Assembly (NCBI RefSeq): GCF_900156255.1
Contig: NZ_FTMK01000016.1
Span: 1 to 64,000, forward strand
Reading direction: 5' to 3'
From: Paracoccus thiocyanatus
GTDB lineage: Bacteria; Pseudomonadota; Alphaproteobacteria; Rhodobacterales; Rhodobacteraceae
Length of the DNA stretch: 64,000 nt
The notes beneath the pieces were generated by a model. The model was not told the DNA's origin and ran no database searches. It was given only the letters and a program-made list of their open reading frames with translations. Positions 25,989-33,851 of the stretch are shown here, piece by piece. Within the stretch, counting starts at the first letter, position 1. The number at the start of each line of letters is the position of its first letter. The position numbers and the translations under genes were made by a program.

Positions 25989-26193
25989 CCCCTGCTTCAC
26001 CGGATCGCGCCCGCCGATTCTGGCAAGGTCCAGCGACCGAATCAGACGGGCATGGACGGGAGAGTCGCCTAGCTATCCTTGATAATTGCACCTGAATTTC
26101 GGCTGGCATCCGAAGCAAGAACGACTATTATAGATGGGGTATTCGGGTTCCGCAGAAGCCCATGCCGTCAATCTCGTGAAGGCGCCAATAACT

Positions 26194-27012
26194 TCAATTA
26201 TGCGCGCTTCGGGGAAGGCAATATCTCCACAGCAGAATGGCTAATCCCAGATTTGCAACAGCCACTGCTGCTATCGCCGTTAATGTCCCGTCGCTTCCCC
26301 AAACCGAAAGCAAGACCGCCCCGATCGTAGGGGCCATGGCCTGCGCGATCAGCGAAGGCCGCGCCAGCCTTCCCATCACCGGCGCGTAGCGATCCGCCCC
26401 GAACAGGGCCAGCGGCAGCGCGCCCCTGGCAATCGAGAAGATGCCGTTTCCGGCCGCATAGAGGAAGATGGCGGCCCCGACGAGCGGCAGCCCGAGGGCC
26501 AGCATGACCAGACCCACGGCAGACAGGCCCGCTGCTGCGGCCAGCGTCCAGATCGGGTGATGCCGCCCGCCGCTCGCCATTTCGACCAGCCGTGCCGTCA
26601 CTTGGGCTGGGCCGATCAAGGCTCCCAGGGCGACAGCTTCGGCCAGGGACAGGCCACGGCCTTGCAGCATGGTCAGCAGATGGACGGAAACGATGGTGAC
26701 GGTGAGACCGGCAAGCACCATGATCGCCATCATGGTCAGGAAGGCCCGCCGCTCCGGGCCGGAATGCGGGATCGCGCCACGCCGATCTTCGGGGGTGGGA
26801 GCTGCGCGGCCGTTGCCCGGCAGGACGAACAGGATCAGCGGCAGGCATATCCCGAGCTGGATTGCCGCATAGGCGACGCAGGACCAGCGCCAGCCCAGAT
26901 GCTCGATGAACAGCGCCGACAGCGGCCAGCAGACCGTGCTGGCGAAGCCGCCCCAGAGGGTCAGCGTGGTGATCGCGGATCGGGCCTCGCGCCCGTAGAT
27001 GCGCAGGTCCTG
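26194..27012 (-). pseudogene. MFS transporter, C-terminal part only
   Basis: The minus frame is open from about 27012 to the stop at 26194 and encodes some 270 residues of a major facilitator transporter: a cytoplasmic-loop piece ([20 protein letters not shown]) and six or seven membrane helices ([41 protein letters not shown]). The N-terminal half is missing; homology stops where the IS110 transposase remnant begins on the other strand. An ATG at 26733 could start only a fragment. Substrate unknown. Confidence 0.75.
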
Positions 27013-27192
27013 CTGGCAAGAGTAAAGCGGTGGTCAGCACTGAAGGCCTGGGCCATGCAGGTGGCCCGGCGGCGCGGCCGCAAGAAGGCTGTCGTTGCGC
27101 TTGCGCGGAAGATCGCGGTGATCCTGCATCGCATGTGGATTGATGGAACAGAATTCGACTGGGGTGAACGGCGGCAGCCTGCCTCCCCATGA
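27009..27192 (+). mobile_element. IS110-family transposase, 3' remnant
   Basis: The plus frame encodes [20 protein letters not shown], then [19 protein letters not shown] and IDGTEFDW, the conserved C-terminus of an IS110-type transposase. Only about 60 residues remain; the DEDD catalytic domain is absent. It abuts the truncated MFS gene, so the insertion sequence probably cut that gene and then decayed. The sequence to 27330 may include its old right end. Confidence 0.75.
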
Positions 27193-27394
27193 CACGAGTT
27201 CGGCCAGGGGATTCCTGACCGAAGCACCTCCCCGCGAGGGGACGGGGGACGGCGAGTGCGCAAATACGACTTGACCGCTGCAGACTACCGCTGCGATGTC
27301 GCATTATAGATTGTTCCGTCGGCTCCTCTGATCCCATCCTGTGGCGGCCATGTGCCGACCTCGAAGAGAAGCGTGATCCTCGCGGGAGTGCTCT

Positions 27395-27613
27395 TCAGTC
27401 TTGGTCATCTGGTTTGACAAGTTCGACGTGACTGACCTCGAGCGCCTGCGCGATCTCGTAGAGCGTGATGACAGTCGGGTTGCGTCGCCCGCGTTCCAGG
27501 CTGCTGAGATACTGCTGACTGAGGCCAGAGCGCACTTCCAGTTCCTCCTGCGTCAGGCCTCTCTCCCGACGCAGGCGGGCAAGATTCCGGCCGACCAGTT
27601 TGCGCATGTCCAT
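27395..27613 (-). CDS. XRE-family HTH regulator
   Basis: 72 residues, essentially one Cro/C1 HTH: LVGRNLARLRRERGLTQEEL, SGLSQQYLSSLERGRRNPTV and ITLYEIAQALEVSHVELV. ATG 27613 or the in-frame ATG 27607 may be used; the RBS is poor. Divergent from the XRE gene at 27769 across an A+T-rich region with two TATCAAC repeats (27648-27654, 27664-27670). Likely a repressor of itself and possibly of the divergent operon. Confidence 0.85.
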   Translation of the reverse strand: MDMRKLVGRNLARLRRERGLTQEELEVRSGLSQQYLSSLERGRRNPTVITLYEIAQALEVSHVELVKPDDQD

Positions 27614-27768
27614 GCGCGGGAAGATCGCGATTTACATACTTTAAGTTTATCAACTATAATATGTATCAACGCTGCGGCGCCGAGTTCGCGGTCGCGCATG
27701 TGACGCGATCCGAATAGAGAAGTCGTAGTTCTGGAGTGCGTGCATATCCCGGTGGGAGGTGATCATGT
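27614..27768. promoter_or_regulatory. Divergent A+T-rich promoter region between two XRE genes
   Basis: A marked A+T-rich tract (27630-27670) with a repeated TATCAAC and TATAAT (27655-27660) on the plus strand, a candidate -10. The TATCAAC repeats are possible operator half-sites for the XRE proteins. Confidence 0.45.
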
Positions 27769-28020
27769 ATGATCACCGCTCGCCAATCACGGGCTGCGCG
27801 TGCGTTACTGGGATGGACACAGGAGACGCTCGCCGACAAGGCCCAGGTCGCATTGACCGCACTCAAACGTCTCGAATCCCAAAACGGGCTCGAGGTGTTC
27901 GAGTCCACCCGCGATCAGGTGCGCCGCGCTCTCGAAGCGGCGGGGATCGTTTTCCTGTCGACGGACAAGGGCGAGGGCGTGTTGTTGCAGCACGATGGGA
28001 CCAACACCGCCAAACGGTGA
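27769..28020 (+). CDS. XRE-family HTH regulator (QseC-like position)
   Basis: 83 residues from ATG 27769 behind GGGAGGTGATC. Single HTH: ITARQSRAARALLGWTQETL, KAQVALTALKRLESQNG, STRDQVRRALEAAGIVFL. The length and the next gene (a small DUF2285 protein) match the regulatory pair of Mesorhizobium ICEs, in which a small HTH repressor (QseC) controls an antiactivator (QseM). The assignment rests on synteny and is provisional. Confidence 0.8.
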   Translation: MITARQSRAARALLGWTQETLADKAQVALTALKRLESQNGLEVFESTRDQVRRALEAAGIVFLSTDKGEGVLLQHDGTNTAKR

Positions 28021-28092
28021 AATAGCGGCCCGCGTGATGTCAGGTTCTCGTCAAAAGGAATGGCTATCTTCCGCCGAAGATGGTTAACAAAT

Positions 28093-28107
28093 ACGTTACC
28101 CGAACGT
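28093..28107 (+). promoter_or_regulatory. Inverted repeat ahead of the DUF2285 gene
   Basis: ACGTT-ACCCG-AACGT, perfect 5-bp arms, 7 bp before the start codon. A plausible operator or translation-level control site. Confidence 0.4.
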
Positions 28108-28113
28108 GAGCGA

Positions 28114-28392
28114 ATGATGGCCCGCGCGACACAGACATATCTCGACAAACCGCCGTCCAGCCAGACGCTGACATCTTATGATCGCGAGCACATGAAACTC
28201 TACATGCGCCTGCTCGATGCCGAGCGTGATGGCGCCGATTGGCGCGAAGCCGTGCAGGTTCTTTTTGGCCTCGATCCCGAACACGACCCCGAGCATTGCC
28301 GAGCCGTCCATGAAGCTCATCTCGCCCGCGCGCACTGGATGACCGAACAGGGCTACCGGGAGCTGGTCCGCGAAAGCCAACGCAAGACCTGA
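28114..28392 (+). CDS. Small DUF2285-type protein (QseM-like antiactivator candidate)
   Basis: 92 residues from ATG 28114 (28117 also possible; 28060 gives a longer, less conserved N-terminus). Conserved blocks are TYLDKPPSSQTLTSYDREH, KLYMRLLDAERDGADWREAV, LFGLDPEHDPEHCRAVHEAH and LARAHWMTEQGYRELV, as in stand-alone DUF2285 proteins. In ICEMlSym(R7A) such a protein, QseM, binds and blocks the transfer activators TraR and FseA. The FseA-like gene 113 bp downstream supports that role here. Inferred. Confidence 0.72.
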   Translation: MMARATQTYLDKPPSSQTLTSYDREHMKLYMRLLDAERDGADWREAVQVLFGLDPEHDPEHCRAVHEAHLARAHWMTEQGYRELVRESQRKT

Positions 28393-28504
28393 CCCGTGAT
28401 GCGTGCCGCGCATCACCTGTTGACCAGCGCCTGACTTCCGAAACGCAACCCGTGCGGGAATCCTGAGCCTTCCCTATTCGTTTGAGTGGATTCGGGAGGC
28501 CGCG

Positions 28505-29276
28505 ATGACCCCTGACGCATCGACCTGGCGTTCTTCGGCGCAATACGACCATCTGGATGAACTGACCGCATCCGATCTGGCCTGGGAATGGCTGCGCCGC
28601 AACGATGATTATGACGCAGATTTTGAAGCCTCGATTGCCGACCATGGAGACCCCCAGCCGCTGACCGAACGGATCCGGCAGCGCTGGGGGTTGCGATTTC
28701 CCCGTCGATCCGCTGATCCCGCCGCCCGATGCGCCAGTTTTCTGGCTTCCGGCCGAGGACACAAGTGTCGTGGTGCTGACCGAGGCCCCTTCGGGTCTCG
28801 GCGACAGCATTGATGACGCTCCGCCGACCTGGCGCCTCGACTTCTCGGTCAAGAACCCCGGTATGGAGTTCCGATTCCCGCTCGGCAACGGGCAGCATCT
28901 GCAGGTTCTCGACGGCGCCCTCAAGGGCGATGCGATCGCGGTCGCCGTCGTCCCTCTCAGTCTCGCCGGTTTCGACCGGATCGAAGCCGTTCAACGCTTC
29001 CTTTCCGCCCTGCATGGACGCGCGATTCCCCCGGATACGCGCCTGACACGCCAGCAAAGGGAGCGACTCCGACGGATGCTGCGGGCTTTCGATGGCCATC
29101 GGGCCGGCACCACGCAGCAGGAGATCGCGCGTGTCCTCCTGAACACCGGCCGTCTCGACCGGGACGAATGGCAGGCATCCTCCGCCCGTCATGCCATCAA
29201 GGCACTCCTGCGTGACGCCCGTTCCATGGTCGCCGGCGGTTATCGGAAACTCCTTCGTCATCGCCGCCCACGATAG
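28505..29276 (+). CDS. FseA-like DUF6499-DUF2285 activator needing +1 ribosomal frameshift
   Basis: Two overlapping frames. Frame one starts at ATG 28505 (RBS GGGAGG) and encodes a DUF6499 domain (LDELTASDLAWEWLRRNDDY, then RQRWGLRF), stopping at 28813. Frame two (+1) carries the continuation from 28704 (PVDPLIPPPDAPVFWLPAED) and a DUF2285 domain to 29276. At TTT-CCC-C (28697-28703) a proline tRNA can slip by one base, giving one 256-residue protein whose sequence runs smoothly across the joint. ICEMlSym(R7A) FseA, activator of excision and transfer, is made by the same kind of +1 shift. A simple mutation in a once single-frame gene is the alternative. No good ATG or RBS serves frame two alone. 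Confidence 0.72.
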
Positions 29277-29787
29277 CGCGGGTTTGCGCCGGCAACAGCC
29301 ACTTCGTTGCGCCCGTCGCGGGCGCGTGGCTCTTCGGTGCCACGCTGCTATACAAGATCAACTCCAGCACCAATGCGCGTATGCGCGGGCGGCTGGTGCT
29401 GAACGGATCGACCGAAATCCGAGATCAAAGGGCGAGATTTCAGGGGCGCACGCCTCCGAGGCGACGGCGCTCTGGCTGCAGACCATGGCGCCGCTCGCGC
29501 AGGGCGACACCGTCGAGTTGCAGGGCACCTTTCGCGCGGCGGATGGGTATTTCGCGGCCGATCACACGTCGTTCTGGGGCTGCAAGGTCGGTTGAGCGGC
29601 GGAAGGGAGAAGTGATGACACCACCCGTTCCGATCAGGGCTTTGTCCGCATGCCGGACGCCGAGTTCGAGGCGATCCTGACGCGCACGGCGGAAGAAGGC
29701 GCAAAACGCGCACTGGCGGATATCGGCCTCGACGGCGAAGAGGCCGCGCCGCCGGATTAAGCGGCGATGGCCGACAATGCCCCGCAG
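29277..29787. pseudogene. Degenerate coding fragments
   Basis: Two plus-strand relics. From 29294 a frame reads HFVAPVAGAWLFGATLLYKI and then shifts near 29450 to a second frame ending DTVELQGTFRAADGYFAAD at 29595, probably one frameshifted unknown gene. From about 29617 another frame reads MPDAEFEAILTRTAEEGAKR and stops at 29760; it resembles the start of a DUF6127 protein but lacks a start codon and a C-terminus. Neither looks functional. The relics mark the left edge of the copper cargo. Confidence 0.5.
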
Positions 29788-30237
29788 TCAGACGGAGGGG
29801 CGGCTGCCTGGCAGGGGTGCCCTCGCGGGTGCCGGCCGATGCTCCGGGGCCGCTTGCTCGAAGTCGCAGAGGATCGGGCAGTCGGGCCGGTGGTCGCCCG
29901 CGCAGGCGTCCGCCAGCGTCGTGAGCGTGGTGACCATGTCCTCCATCTCGGCGATCCGATGCCGCAGCTCCTCGATGTGCTGAAGAGCGACGCGCTTGAC
30001 ATCGCCGCTCTGCCGGCTGCCGTCACGCCAGAGGTTCAGGAGCTTCTGGATCTCGGGCACCGAGAAGCCCAGATCGCGCGCGCGACGGATGAAGCGCAGC
30101 ATGTGGACGTCGGTGTCCGAATAGTCGCGATAGCCCGATTGGGTCCGGTTGGCGGGAGGGATGAGGCCGGTCTGTTCGTAGTAGCGGATCATCTTGGCGG
30201 AGACTCCCGAGGCGTGGGCTGCTTGTCCGATGTTCAT
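29788..30237 (-). CDS. cueR: CueR copper-responsive MerR-family activator
   Basis: 149 residues from ATG 30237 behind AAGGAG. N-terminal MerR HTH (MNIGQAAHASGVSAKMIRYY, then GLIPPANRTQSGYRDY), a dimerisation helix, and the metal loop with C112 and C120 (C-AGDHRPD-C), the exact CueR spacing for Cu(I). It would twist long-spacer promoters into active form. Matching boxes lie before copA, the copZ-like gene and the second ATPase. It is downstream of copA on the same strand. Confidence 0.93.
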   Translation of the reverse strand: MNIGQAAHASGVSAKMIRYYEQTGLIPPANRTQSGYRDYSDTDVHMLRFIRRARDLGFSVPEIQKLLNLWRDGSRQSGDVKRVALQHIEELRHRIAEMEDMVTTLTTLADACAGDHRPDCPILCDFEQAAPEHRPAPARAPLPGSRPSV

Positions 30238-30326
30238 GGGTGGCTCCTTTGGTTGGTGGTGAAGATGAGCGGAACGGCCGCTGGCGGAAAGATGACGTCG
30301 TGCGTGACGTGCGTGATATTGGTCAT
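30234..30326 (-). CDS. Possible 30-codon leader ORF coupled to cueR
   Basis: ATG 30326 after GGAAG encodes a 30-residue peptide beginning MTNITHVTHDVIFPP. The stop overlaps the cueR start (ATGA). It occupies most of the 155-bp copA-cueR gap. It may couple cueR translation, or may be chance. Confidence 0.3.
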   Translation of the reverse strand: MTNITHVTHDVIFPPAAVPLIFTTNQRSHP

Positions 30327-30392
30327 GACGGTCTTCCAGGCTAGGGGAATGACCGGGACGCACTCTGGCGCCCCGGTCGGCGCGGGTGGCGA

Positions 30393-32954
30393 TCACTCGG
30401 CAGGTGCAAGCCGGCCGGACATGGCGGGGCTGGCGGTCGCTGGGGCCGTCGGATCGGTCCCCATCGGCGGCGTGAAGCGGCGCAGGCGGAGCGCGTTGCC
30501 GAGCACGAAGACCGAGGACAGCGCCATCGCCCCGGCGGCGAAGACCGGCGACAGCAGAACCCCGTAGGCCGGGTAGAGCACGCCCGCCGCGACCGGGATC
30601 AGCGCGGTGTTGTAGGCGAAGGCCCAGAACAGGTTCTGCCGGATATTGCCGATCGTCGCGCGCGACAACGCGATGGCGTTGGGCACGCCCTTGAGGCTGC
30701 CCGACATCAGCACCACGTCGGCGGCCTCGATCGCCACATCCGTTCCGGTGCCGATGGCAAGGCCCACATCCGCCTCGGCCAGCGCCGGGGCGTCGTTGAT
30801 GCCGTCACCGACATAGGCCAGCGTCCCATGACTGGTCTTGAGACGGCGCACGGCCTCGACCTTGCCTTCGGGCAGCACCTCGGCCACGACCTCGTCGATG
30901 CCTAGCCGCCGGGCGATGGCTTCGGCCGTGCGGCGGTTGTCGCCGGTGATCATCGCAACCTTCAGGCCGAGGTCGTGCAACGCCGCGATCGCGGCCGGCG
31001 TCGTCTCCTTGATCGGGTCGGCCACGGCGATGATCGCCGCCAGCTTGCCGTCGATCGCGGCGTAGAGGGGCGACTTGCCCTCGTTGCCGAGACGCTCGGC
31101 GATCTTGGCGAAACCGGCCACGTCATGGCCAAGCTCGGCCATGTAGCGGTCTGCGCCGATCTCGACGGGCTTGCCGCCGGCCACGGCCCTGACGCCGAAC
31201 CCTGTCACCGACTCGAAGTTCGAGACGGCGGGCAGCGTAAGGCCTTCCCCGGCGGCCGCGTCCACGATCGCACGGGCGATCGGGTGCTCCGACTTCTCCT
31301 CGACCGCGGCGACGAGGCTCAGGACCTCGGCCCGCTCGAACCCGGCGGCCAGTTCCAGATCGGTCAGCGCGGGGGCGCCTTCCGTCAGCGTGCCGGTCTT
31401 GTCCACCGCCACGACCCTGGCATCCTTCAGCAGCTGGAGCGCTTCGCCCTTGCGGAACAGCACGCCCATCTCGGCGCCGCGCCCGGTGCCCACCATGATC
31501 GAGGTCGGCGTGGCGAGGCCCATCGCACAGGGGCAGGCGATGATCAGGACCGCGACGGCGTTCACCAGCGCGAAGGTCAGCGCCGGGTCGGGACCGAAGA
31601 AGAACCAGATGCCGAAGGTCAGCGCCGCCACCGCCATGACGGCCGGGACGAACCACATGGTGACGCGGTCCACCAGCGCCTGGATTGGCAGTTTCGTGCC
31701 CTGCGCCTCCTCGACCAGGCGGATGATCTGCGCCAGCACCGTGTCCCCGCCGACCGCACTGGCGCGAAAGGCGAAGGCGCCTTTCTGGTTCACGGTGCCG
31801 CCGGTCACGGCAGCGCCCGCCTGCTTCTGGACGGGGATGGGCTCGCCGGTGATCATCGATTCATCCACCCAGCTCTCGCCCTCGACCACCTCGCCGTCCA
31901 CGGGGACGCGCTCGCCCGGACGGACCTCGACGAGATCGCCGGGAGCCACGTTGGCCACCGCGATGTCCTCGACGCGGCCGCCCCGGCGCACGCGCGCGGT
32001 CTTGGGCTGCAGGCCAACAAGGCGGGTGATCGCCTCGGAGGTGCGGCCCTTGGCGCGCGCCTCGAGATAGCGGCCGAGCAGGATCAGCGTCACGATAACG
32101 GCTGCCGCCTCGTAATAGACGTTGACGGTGCCCGCCGGCAGCAGGCCGGGGGCGAAGGTGGCGACAAGTGAATAACCGAAAGCCGCCAGCGTGCCGACCG
32201 CGACAAGGCTGTTCATGTCAGGCGCGCCACGGAACAGGGCGGGAAGGCCCTTCTGGTAGAAGCGGATGCCGGGGATGGCGAGGACCAGCAGCGTCAGCGC
32301 GAACTGGATATACCAACTGGCCTGCATGCCGATGGTGCCCGCGACGAGGTCATGGACGGCGGGAATGAGGTGGCTGCCCATCTCGAGGACGAAGACCGGC
32401 AGGGTCAGCGCCGCCGCCAGGATCAGGTCGCGCCGCAGCGTCTCGCGCTCGGCCTCCTTGCGGGCGTTGGCCTGCGCCTCATCGGCCCCGCCGCCGTCGA
32501 TCAGCCGCGCCTCGTAGCCGGTTTCGGTGATGGCCCGCAGCAACGCGCCGGCATCGGCCGGGCCCGTGACGGTCGCGCGCTCGGTGGCGAGGTTGACGGT
32601 CGCCGAAGCAACGCCGGGCACCGCCTGCAGCGCCCTTTCGACCCGGCCCACGCAAGAGGCGCAGGTCATCCCCTCGATGGCGATCTCGACCGCACCCTGG
32701 GGCTTGGGCACGTCATAGCCCGCGCTTTCCACCGCACCCACCAGCGCGGCACGCTCGACCGGCGCGCTGAGACGGATGTCGGCGCGCTCGGTGGCCAGGT
32801 TGACATTTGCCGAGGCGACGCCGGGCACGGCCCGCAGCGCCTTCTCGACCCGGCCCACGCATGAGGCACAGGTCATGCCCTCGATGGACAGGCTGATCGG
32901 GGGCAGATTGATGCTGCCGGCTCCGGGCTCGCGATCTCGCGCTGGGGCGGTCAT
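30393..32954 (-). CDS. copA: P1B-1 copper-exporting ATPase with two metal-binding domains
   Basis: 853 residues from ATG 32954 (RBS AAGGAG, 9-nt spacer). Two heavy-metal-associated domains, each with GMTCASC (Cys 29/32 and 98/101). Eight membrane helices with the CPC metal site ([15 protein letters not shown], near residue 472), the phosphorylation loop DKTGTLTEG (near 518) and the hinge [18 protein letters not shown] (near 715). Exports Cu(I) from cytoplasm to periplasm at the cost of ATP. Transcribed from a CueR-type promoter (32995-33025) divergent from the chaperone gene; cueR follows. Confidence 0.95.
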   Translation of the reverse strand: MTAPARDREPGAGSINLPPISLSIEGMTCASCVGRVEKALRAVPGVASANVNLATERADIRLSAPVERAALVGAVESAGYDVPKPQGAVEIAIEGMTCASCVGRVERALQAVPGVASATVNLATERATVTGPADAGALLRAITETGYEARLIDGGGADEAQANARKEAERETLRRDLILAAALTLPVFVLEMGSHLIPAVHDLVAGTIGMQASWYIQFALTLLVLAIPGIRFYQKGLPALFRGAPDMNSLVAVGTLAAFGYSLVATFAPGLLPAGTVNVYYEAAAVIVTLILLGRYLEARAKGRTSEAITRLVGLQPKTARVRRGGRVEDIAVANVAPGDLVEVRPGERVPVDGEVVEGESWVDESMITGEPIPVQKQAGAAVTGGTVNQKGAFAFRASAVGGDTVLAQIIRLVEEAQGTKLPIQALVDRVTMWFVPAVMAVAALTFGIWFFFGPDPALTFALVNAVAVLIIACPCAMGLATPTSIMVGTGRGAEMGVLFRKGEALQLLKDARVVAVDKTGTLTEGAPALTDLELAAGFERAEVLSLVAAVEEKSEHPIARAIVDAAAGEGLTLPAVSNFESVTGFGVRAVAGGKPVEIGADRYMAELGHDVAGFAKIAERLGNEGKSPLYAAIDGKLAAIIAVADPIKETTPAAIAALHDLGLKVAMITGDNRRTAEAIARRLGIDEVVAEVLPEGKVEAVRRLKTSHGTLAYVGDGINDAPALAEADVGLAIGTGTDVAIEAADVVLMSGSLKGVPNAIALSRATIGNIRQNLFWAFAYNTALIPVAAGVLYPAYGVLLSPVFAAGAMALSSVFVLGNALRLRRFTPPMGTDPTAPATASPAMSGRLAPAE

Positions 32955-32994
32955 GAAGGGGGTCTCCTTGAAGCTATTCCATCATCCGCCAAGG

Positions 32995-33082
32995 GAGATA
33001 AGGGTTCCCATCGCTGGAAGGTCAAGACCTGTCAGGATCGATTCTTTCCTCTTGACCTTCCAACGATGGGAAACCCTATCTC
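32995..33082. promoter_or_regulatory. Divergent pair of CueR-type promoters
   Basis: Plus strand: TTGACC (33052-33057), 19-bp spacer with CCTTCCAACGATGGGAA, TATCTC (33077-33082) toward the copZ-like gene. Minus strand: TTGACC (33025-33020), 19-bp spacer with CCTTCCAGCGATGGGAA, TATCTC (33000-32995) toward copA. The over-long 19-bp spacer and the dyad are hallmarks of MerR/CueR control. Confidence 0.85.
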
Positions 33083-33114
33083 ACCTTGCATGAGACGAAC
33101 CACAGGAGGCACTC

Positions 33115-33321
33115 ATGCAGTTCCACATTGAAAATATGACCTGCGGCGGCTGCGCGTGCGGCGTGACCAGGGCGATTCACACGGTTGATCCCGCAGCGAA
33201 CGTCGAGGCCGATCCCCCGAAGCGCAAGGTCGTCGTCACCTCCGGGCAGCCCCGCGCCGCCTTCGAGGCCGCGCTGGCCGAGGCGGGCTTTCCCGTCGCG
33301 CCGGTGGGGACGGTCGCCTGA
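33115..33321 (+). CDS. CopZ-like copper chaperone (HMA domain)
   Basis: 68 residues from ATG 33115 behind AGGAGG. Ferredoxin-like HMA fold with the metal motif NMTCGGCAC (Cys 10 and 13, extra Cys 15) and C-terminal [17 protein letters not shown]. Would carry Cu(I) to CopA in the cytoplasm. Its stop overlaps the DUF305 start (TGATG). Expressed from the plus-strand CueR promoter. Confidence 0.9.
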   Translation: MQFHIENMTCGGCACGVTRAIHTVDPAANVEADPPKRKVVVTSGQPRAAFEAALAEAGFPVAPVGTVA

Positions 33322-33725
33322 TGAACAAGCTGTCCGTTCTGTTCATGGCGACCGCGCTTGCCGCCGCGGGCGGACTGGCCGTTGCGCAATCGCAGATCGT
33401 GGATGAAGGCGTTACGATCACGGATCGTTCGGACATGGGTCATGGCGCGCATGGTGCGGCTGCCTCCGACAGCCCGGCAGTTCAGGCCTACATGGCCGCA
33501 AACGACCGCATGCATGCCGGGATGGCCGTCGAGTTCAGTGGCGACGCCGACGTGGATTTCATGCGCAGCATGATCCCGCACCATCAGGGCGCCATCGACA
33601 TGGCGCGCGTCGTGTTGGGACACGGCGAGGACCCGCAGATCCGTGCCCTCGCCGAAGACGTGATCGCGGCGCAGGAGGGCGAGATCGCCATGATGCGCGA
33701 GTGGCTGGCCGCCCGCGGTCAGTAA
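33321..33725 (+). CDS. DUF305 periplasmic protein (CopM-like)
   Basis: 134 residues with a signal peptide ([19 protein letters not shown]) and a DUF305 domain: [36 protein letters not shown] and [14 protein letters not shown]. The HH and Met/His pairs suit periplasmic copper binding, as shown for cyanobacterial CopM. Co-transcribed with the chaperone and closed by a terminator 28 bp on. Confidence 0.88.
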   Translation: MNKLSVLFMATALAAAGGLAVAQSQIVDEGVTITDRSDMGHGAHGAAASDSPAVQAYMAANDRMHAGMAVEFSGDADVDFMRSMIPHHQGAIDMARVVLGHGEDPQIRALAEDVIAAQEGEIAMMREWLAARGQ

Positions 33726-33752
33726 CAGGCTCGCGCCCCCCAAGGGATAGCG

Positions 33753-33787
33753 AGGGCCCGCCAATGAGACGGCGGGCCCTATTGTTC
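33753..33787 (+). terminator. Intrinsic terminator between convergent units
   Basis: AGGGCCCGCC (33753-33762) pairs with GGCGGGCCCT (33771-33780), followed by ATTGTT. It ends the copZ-DUF305 unit and, being symmetric, may also serve the leftward transcript. Confidence 0.85.
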
Positions 33788-33851
33788 TGACCGACCGCGG
33801 CTCGGTGCCTGGCCGGTAGCTGGCGCCGGAGCGAACTCCGGCGCCGATCGC

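Noticed and set aside
28505..29276. Plain pseudogene by frameshift
   Set aside because: Possible, but both parts keep their motifs, the joint lies on a CCCC slip site, and the known FseA precedent favours programmed shifting.
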